Below are positions 15,671-19,476 of a DNA stretch of 19,476 nt, in pieces. Within the stretch, counting starts at the first letter, position 1. The number at the start of each line of letters is the position of its first letter. The notes beneath the pieces were generated by a model that made no database searches, was not told the DNA's origin, and was given only the letters and a program-made list of their open reading frames with translations. A program made the position numbers and the translations under genes. Source of the DNA: UBA8438 sp963934795 (GTDB lineage Bacteria; Acidobacteriota; Vicinamibacteria; Vicinamibacterales; UBA8438); contig CAWWAF010000074.1 in the NCBI GenBank assembly GCA_963934795.1, forward strand, positions 1 to 19,476, read 5' to 3'.

Positions 15671-15955
15671 ATGCCCAGATACGTTATCGAACGAGATATT
15701 CCGGCCATTGGGTCGGCCGATCGCGACACCCTGCGTGGCGCGGCACACAAATCCAATAGCGTGCTTGCCGCGATGAAGGCGGAGCAGAAGAACATTCAGT
15801 GGGAGCACTCCTACGTGGCCGGCGACAAGACGTTCTGTATCTACATTGCCGACGAGGAGGCGTTGATCCACGAGCACGCGGACCGGAGCGGGTTCCCGGC
15901 CACCCTGGTGACCGAAGTCCGGAAGATGATCGATCCCGTCACGGCGGAAGGCTAG
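15671..15955 (+). CDS. DUF4242 (SCO4226-like) small protein
   Basis: ATG 15671 has a perfect AGGAGG (15658-15663) 7 nt upstream. The 94-residue product has the DUF4242 pattern: an opening M-P-R-Y-V-I-E-R-D-I-P, a central I-Q-W-E-H-S-Y-V and a closing H-E-H-A-D-R-S-G-F-P-A segment before the last helix. One characterised relative, Streptomyces SCO4226, is a nickel-binding ferredoxin-like dimer; the His residues here could bind metal, but this is inference. It probably shares a transcript with the alpha/beta hydrolase. Its stop codon overlaps that of the opposing acyl-CoA synthetase within CTAG, leaving no room for a separate terminator. Confidence 0.88.
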   Translation: MPRYVIERDIPAIGSADRDTLRGAAHKSNSVLAAMKAEQKNIQWEHSYVAGDKTFCIYIADEEALIHEHADRSGFPATLVTEVRKMIDPVTAEG

Positions 15956-17871
15956 GAAGCCGATCCGCCGCCGAGGTCGGCCTTCATCTGTTCCCAGGCC
16001 TGACGGGCCTCCTCCACGGAGCCCTCGTCTTCGATGGTCGTAATGTCACCCGGGTCGCGGTCCTGCGTGACCGCCCGCAGCACGCGTCGCATGATCTTGC
16101 CGCTGCGAGTCTTGGGCAGCATCGAGACGAAGTTGAGTTCGCCCACCACGGCGATGGGGCCCAATTCGCGTCTGATGGTCGCGATCAACTCGGCGCGCAG
16201 GTCGTCGGATGGGGTCTGCTGCTGCTTGAGTAGTACGAACGCCGAAATGACCTCGCCCCGCGCCTCGTCCGGGCGGCCGATGACGCCGCACTCGGCCACG
16301 GCCGGGTGTTTCAAGCAGGCGCTCTCCACCTCGATCGTGCCGATCCGGTGCGCGGCAATCTTGATGATCTCGTCAGCGCGTCCCCCAAACCAGACATAGC
16401 CATCGTCGTCGACATGGGCTGAGTCGCCGCTGAAATAGAGTCCCGGGATCTTTTCCCAGTAGTCGCGGCCGTAGCGTTCCGGTTCCCCCCAGAGCGAGGC
16501 CACCAGTCCGGGAAACGGCCGTTTGATCACCATGATGCCCTTCTCGTTGGCGTCGCACGGGGTGCCGTCATTGCGCACGACGGCGGCATCGATGCCGGGT
16601 AGCGGGAGCGTCGCAGCCCCTGGCTTGATCGGGAGTATGCCGAGCCCGTACGGGTTGCCGAACACCGGACCACTGGTTTCGGTTTGCCACATGTGGTCGA
16701 TGACCGGGATCCGGTTCTTCAGGATCGTGTGCTGCAGCCATTCCCAGGCAGGTGGGTTCAACACCTCCCCGGCGGAGAAAATTCGCTGGACTCCGCCATG
16801 GTCCACACTGGCAAGCGGGCCGTCTCCGTAGCGCATCAAGGCGCGGATGGCGGTGGGCGACGTGAAGATTCCCGTGGCGCCGATTTCCTCCACCGCGGCG
16901 CGCCAGGTGGACTCAGGCTCGGGGTAGTCCAGCGCGCCTTCAAAAATGACCGACGTGCAGCCGATGACCAGCGGCGCGTAGACCTGGTAGCTGTGCCCGA
17001 CGATCCAGCCGATGTCGGAGGTGGTCCACCACACGTCGCTCGGCTTCAACCCGAAACACCAGCGCGCCATGCTGACGATGTGGACCTGGTAGCCGCCGTG
17101 CGTGTGCACCGCCAGTTTGGGCTTCGCCGTCGTTCCGGAGGTGGCCAGGATGAAGGCCGGTTCGTTGGCTTCCATCGATTCGTGGTCGCTCGAATGTCCG
17201 CTGGCGCCGGCCAGGAAACTGGACCACGACATGTCTCGGTCGGCATTCAGAGCCGGTGTCGGGTCGCCGCGCTGGAGCACGACCACGGTGTCGACGGCGT
17301 GGGCCGGTGCCCGCAGCGCCTCGTCGACAATCGGCTTCAGGGGAAGGTCTTTGCCCTTCCGGTAGGTGATGTCGGCGGTGAAGACGACGCGCGATCCGCT
17401 GGCGACGATCCGGTCGGCCAGAGCCTGGGCGCCGAAGCCGGCGAACACGACCGAGTGGATCGCGCCGATGCGGGTGCACGCCAGCATCAGGACGATCGCT
17501 TCGAGGCAGGTTGGCATCGACACGGTGACGCGGTCGCCCTTGCCGACGCCCAGACCTCTGAGCGCAGCGGCGGTTCGCGTGACCTCGTGCTTGAGCTGGG
17601 CGTAGGTCAGCACCCTCCGGTCACCGCGCTCGTTCACATAGACCAGGGCGGCGCGGCCACCCTCGCCGGCCGCGACATGGCGGTCGACGGCGTTGTAGGC
17701 GAGATTTGTGCGCGCGCCAACAAACCAGCGAAACGACGGCAGGTCTGGTTCAAAGACGCGGTCCCAGGTACGAAACCACGGAATCTGCTGAGCGGCGCGC
17801 GCCCAGAAGCCCTCCGGGTCGGCATGCCCCTCGTCAATCCAGCGTTGGACCGTTGGCGACGTCAAATTCAT
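15952..17871 (-). CDS. acs: Acetyl-CoA synthetase-like AMP-forming acyl-CoA ligase
   Basis: The 639-residue protein is a full-length ANL-superfamily synthetase that activates acetate or a similar short acid to acyl-AMP and then acyl-CoA. Visible motifs are the ACS N-terminal helix region (PWFRTWDRVFE), the phosphate loop TSGTTAKPK (244-252), TSDIGWIVGHSY, the A5 motif MWQTETSG, the hinge segment SGDSAHVDDDGYVWFGGRADE and the A10 motif PKTRSGKIMRR with catalytic Lys592. The Trp before Q-T-E-T matches the Trp that restricts the pocket to acetate in Acs, favouring acetate or propionate. The loop has Ala-Lys where most Acs have Gly-Lys. AGGAG precedes the ATG by 5 nt. It is transcribed alone on the minus strand. 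Propionyl-CoA synthetase is the main alternative. Confidence 0.92.
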   Translation of the reverse strand: MNLTSPTVQRWIDEGHADPEGFWARAAQQIPWFRTWDRVFEPDLPSFRWFVGARTNLAYNAVDRHVAAGEGGRAALVYVNERGDRRVLTYAQLKHEVTRTAAALRGLGVGKGDRVTVSMPTCLEAIVLMLACTRIGAIHSVVFAGFGAQALADRIVASGSRVVFTADITYRKGKDLPLKPIVDEALRAPAHAVDTVVVLQRGDPTPALNADRDMSWSSFLAGASGHSSDHESMEANEPAFILATSGTTAKPKLAVHTHGGYQVHIVSMARWCFGLKPSDVWWTTSDIGWIVGHSYQVYAPLVIGCTSVIFEGALDYPEPESTWRAAVEEIGATGIFTSPTAIRALMRYGDGPLASVDHGGVQRIFSAGEVLNPPAWEWLQHTILKNRIPVIDHMWQTETSGPVFGNPYGLGILPIKPGAATLPLPGIDAAVVRNDGTPCDANEKGIMVIKRPFPGLVASLWGEPERYGRDYWEKIPGLYFSGDSAHVDDDGYVWFGGRADEIIKIAAHRIGTIEVESACLKHPAVAECGVIGRPDEARGEVISAFVLLKQQQTPSDDLRAELIATIRRELGPIAVVGELNFVSMLPKTRSGKIMRRVLRAVTQDRDPGDITTIEDEGSVEEARQAWEQMKADLGGGSAS

Positions 17872-17911
17872 GAGCTCTCCTACGGGTAGTGGTCAGCCGA
17901 TCGTGACCGCG

Positions 17912-17940
17912 AGTATACGATGTGGGCGAAATCCGGTCGC
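17912..17940 (-). promoter_or_regulatory. Candidate promoter for the acyl-CoA synthetase
   Basis: Read on the minus strand, TATACT (17917 to 17912) is a good -10 element, and GCGACC, 17 nt upstream (17940 to 17935), is a weak -35. The start of transcription would be near 17905, giving a short leader that contains the AGGAG site before the ATG. Confidence 0.4.
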
Positions 17941-18039
17941 GGCCAGGTCGGAGTGGCGACGCCCGGTTGTATCATCCGAGGACACGCCAGACAGGCCGCC
18001 CAGCACGTGCTGCCAACTCCGGGTGAGAGGACCGTGGTC

Positions 18040-18354
18040 ATGACATCGAGCGACACACGCGCGCGCGTCGACAACATCATCTTCAATGAGACGCTGAGGC
18101 GATTTACGCAAGATTCGCCGGTGTCGGGCGATGGTCGCCATGGCAATCCGGAGATGCACACCCTCGAGCGTCTCGAAGCCTCCCGTGGCGCGTCCGACCA
18201 GTATCAGGTCCACCTGACATGCCGGGACGGCAAGGAACAACTGGGTGAACGACTCGATGCCTTCCTCGACGGCAGGCCGGCCGGACGGTATCGTTTCCGC
18301 GACAACGCCGCCCGGTCATTGAAGGTCGATCTGGCCACTGTGGTCGAGTACTAG
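18040..18354 (+). CDS. Small protein of unknown function
   Basis: ATG 18040 is preferred over the upstream in-frame start at 17920 because GAGAGG lies 9 nt before it and the region before looks non-coding. The 104-residue product is soluble and charged, with no signal peptide. It begins with T-R-A-R-V-D-N-I-I-F-N-E-T-L-R-R-F and has helical segments around residues 7-24 and 60-78 (LGERLDAFLDG). No family is recognised. It lies 22 bp before the NadQ-like regulator gene and probably shares its transcript, and it diverges from the acyl-CoA synthetase. Confidence 0.65.
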   Translation: MTSSDTRARVDNIIFNETLRRFTQDSPVSGDGRHGNPEMHTLERLEASRGASDQYQVHLTCRDGKEQLGERLDAFLDGRPAGRYRFRDNAARSLKVDLATVVEY

Positions 18355-18376
18355 ACCGTTTTCCGGATTCAGCCAG

Positions 18377-19351
18377 ATGCCACGTGCCGTCACCGTCGGG
18401 CTCCATGCTGCCATCGTGGCGGTCACCGAGGAGCAGCCTCGGGTGTTGACCGTTCCCGCTCGGGAGCGTGAGGCGCGGACCGCGGCGTTGCCGTTCGGGC
18501 CGCTCGAACCGCATCACCGGACCCTCGAACTTGGGTTACGCGCCTGGGTGCGCGAGCAGACCGGGATGGACCTGGCGTACGTCGAGCAGCTCTACACCTT
18601 CGGGGATCGCGACCGCGCGCTGACCGCTCGGGGCGGGGGCCGGCTGATCTCAGTTGCGTACCTCGCGCTGGTCAGGGAGCGCCACGTCGAGGGACACGGG
18701 GCGACCTGGCACGGAATCTATGGGCTCTTGCCCTGGGAGGATCGTCGCTCCGGTGAGCCAGCGGTACTGCGAGACCGTATTCGTCCGGCCCTGGACGCGT
18801 GGGTGGATGATGCTCCGGATGAGGTGGTATGGCACGAGCGCCGGGGACGGGTGGACATTACGTTCGGGTCTGGCGCGGCGGGGTGGGACAACGAGCGCGT
18901 CCTCGACCGGTACGAATTGCTCTACCAGGTCGGGTTGGTGGGAGAGTCCGAGCGCGATCGGGATTCCACCGCCCAGACCAGCGCGCCGGACCCGCTGCAG
19001 GCTCCGAGCGGGTCAGGGTCCGAGCTGGCACTGGACCATCGTCGGATTCTGGCCACCGCGCTTGGACGACTGCGGGGGAAGCTCAAGTATCGACCGTTGG
19101 TGTTCGAGCTGGTACCGGAGACCTTCACGCTGCTCCAGCTGCAGCGGACGGTGGAGTCACTGGTGGGCGTGGGGCTCCACAAGCAGAATTTTCGCCGGCT
19201 GGTCGAGCGGGGCGCGCTGGTCGAAGGCACGGGTCGACTAGAGTCTGACACCGGTGGGCGCCCGGCTGAGCTGTTCCGGTTCCGCCGCGAGGTGTTGCAC
19301 GAACGGCCGGCCCCAGGTGTCGGGCTCCCCGCGCTACCACCTGCCCGTTAG
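18377..19351 (+). CDS. nadQ: NadQ-like regulator: degenerate Nudix domain plus winged helix
   Basis: The 324-residue protein fits the COG4111/NadQ type. An N-terminal Nudix-like domain (about 5-160) contains P-H-H-R-T-L-E-L-G-L-R-A-W-V-R-E-Q-T-G at 45-63 and E-Q-L-Y-T-F-G-D-R-D-R. A C-terminal NrtR-type winged helix (about 221-290) contains K-Y-R-P-L-V-F-E-L-V and F-T-L-L-Q-L-Q-R-T-V-E. The Nudix box that should read RExxEExG reads AWVREQTG, so metal ligands are lost and hydrolysis is unlikely; the domain probably senses a ligand. NadQ proteins of Alphaproteobacteria repress NAD biosynthesis genes. A promoter with an inverted repeat lies just downstream (19380-19408) and is the probable target. 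No good Shine-Dalgarno precedes the ATG at 18377. Confidence 0.82.
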   Translation: MPRAVTVGLHAAIVAVTEEQPRVLTVPAREREARTAALPFGPLEPHHRTLELGLRAWVREQTGMDLAYVEQLYTFGDRDRALTARGGGRLISVAYLALVRERHVEGHGATWHGIYGLLPWEDRRSGEPAVLRDRIRPALDAWVDDAPDEVVWHERRGRVDITFGSGAAGWDNERVLDRYELLYQVGLVGESERDRDSTAQTSAPDPLQAPSGSGSELALDHRRILATALGRLRGKLKYRPLVFELVPETFTLLQLQRTVESLVGVGLHKQNFRRLVERGALVEGTGRLESDTGGRPAELFRFRREVLHERPAPGVGLPALPPAR

Positions 19352-19379
19352 CTCCTGTGATCGGAGGACTCGACGGGGG

Positions 19380-19408
19380 TTGACTCTTATACTCATAGTT
19401 AGTATATT
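19380..19408 (+). promoter_or_regulatory. Strong sigma-70-type promoter reading out of the window
   Basis: TTGACT (19380-19385), a 17-nt spacer and TATATT (19403-19408) nearly match the housekeeping consensus, in a stretch far more AT-rich than its surroundings. Transcription would start near 19415 and drive a gene beyond base 19476. Possible starts are GTG 19433 (frame open to the window end) and ATG 19461; neither can be confirmed. Confidence 0.8.
19388..19406. promoter_or_regulatory. Palindromic candidate operator overlapping the promoter
   Basis: TATACTCA-TAG-TTAGTATA is an inverted repeat with 7 of 8 positions matching in the arms and a 3-nt centre. It occupies the spacer and runs into the -10 element, where a bound repressor would block polymerase. 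The neighbouring NadQ-like gene is the likely source of the repressor. A related, weaker element ACTCA-ATA-TGAG lies at 19454-19465. Confidence 0.55.
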
Positions 19409-19476
19409 ATACAGAATGGCACTTAGGTTTTCGTGAGCGAACGCCTTTGTAAAACTCAATATGAGCACAATGAATC

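Noticed and set aside
16684..17889. Plus-strand frame of 401 codons opposite the acyl-CoA synthetase
   Set aside because: The minus strand encodes a complete ANL enzyme with all motifs; the plus-strand translation is low-complexity and shows no domain.
19433..19476. Partial gene starting GTG 19433 or ATG 19461 at the right edge
   Set aside because: Only 5-14 codons are visible, no family can be recognised, and the two candidates cannot be told apart.

Overview
The window is a GC-rich stretch of a bacterial chromosome, about two thirds G+C. It holds 17 apparent genes, two gene remnants, two strong terminators and one strong AT-rich promoter at the right edge. The DUF1592/DUF1552 gene pair, the many Tat- or lipoprotein-exported enzymes and the 'D-G-x-x-D-L-Q-G-V-W' secreted family resemble uncultivated Acidobacteriota (Vicinamibacteria-like). 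This assignment is an inference from gene content; no rRNA or marker gene is present.

Region 1 (1-4140, plus strand): a DUF1592-type multidomain protein with a c-type heme motif (5' end outside the window), a Tat-exported DUF1552 protein and a small cytochrome c'-like protein. Together they look like an exported redox/surface module.

Region 2 (4141-10961, plus strand): after a structured 96-bp gap comes a tightly packed run. It encodes a lipoprotein epoxide hydrolase, a lipoprotein with two VOC domains, a Tat-exported protein with two VOC domains, a small membrane protein, a DUF1499 membrane protein, a damaged STAS gene and a UbiD-family decarboxylase. Three exported enzymes of epoxide/dioxygenase/glyoxalase type followed by a cytoplasmic decarboxylase suggest a catabolic route. 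The substrate cannot be read from the sequence.

Region 3 (11113-13540, plus): two translationally coupled secreted proteins of unknown function ending in a textbook terminator, then a Spy/CpxP-like periplasmic protein ending in a second textbook terminator.

Region 4 (13541-15955, plus): an LCM-type methyltransferase, the C-terminal fossil of a GNAT acetyltransferase, a Tat-exported alpha/beta hydrolase with a Cys in the nucleophile position, and a DUF4242 protein. The last gene converges with a minus-strand acetyl-CoA synthetase-like gene, and the two stop codons share CTAG.

Region 5 (17872-19476): upstream of, and divergent from, the acyl-CoA synthetase lie a small unknown gene and a NadQ-like regulator (catalytically dead Nudix domain plus winged helix). 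After them comes an AT-rich promoter containing a near-palindrome, pointing at a gene beyond the window. That gene is a good candidate target of the regulator.

No tRNA, rRNA, CRISPR array, insertion sequence or integrase was seen. No gene-free stretch exceeds 300 bp; the longest are 12627-12896 and 13443-13741.
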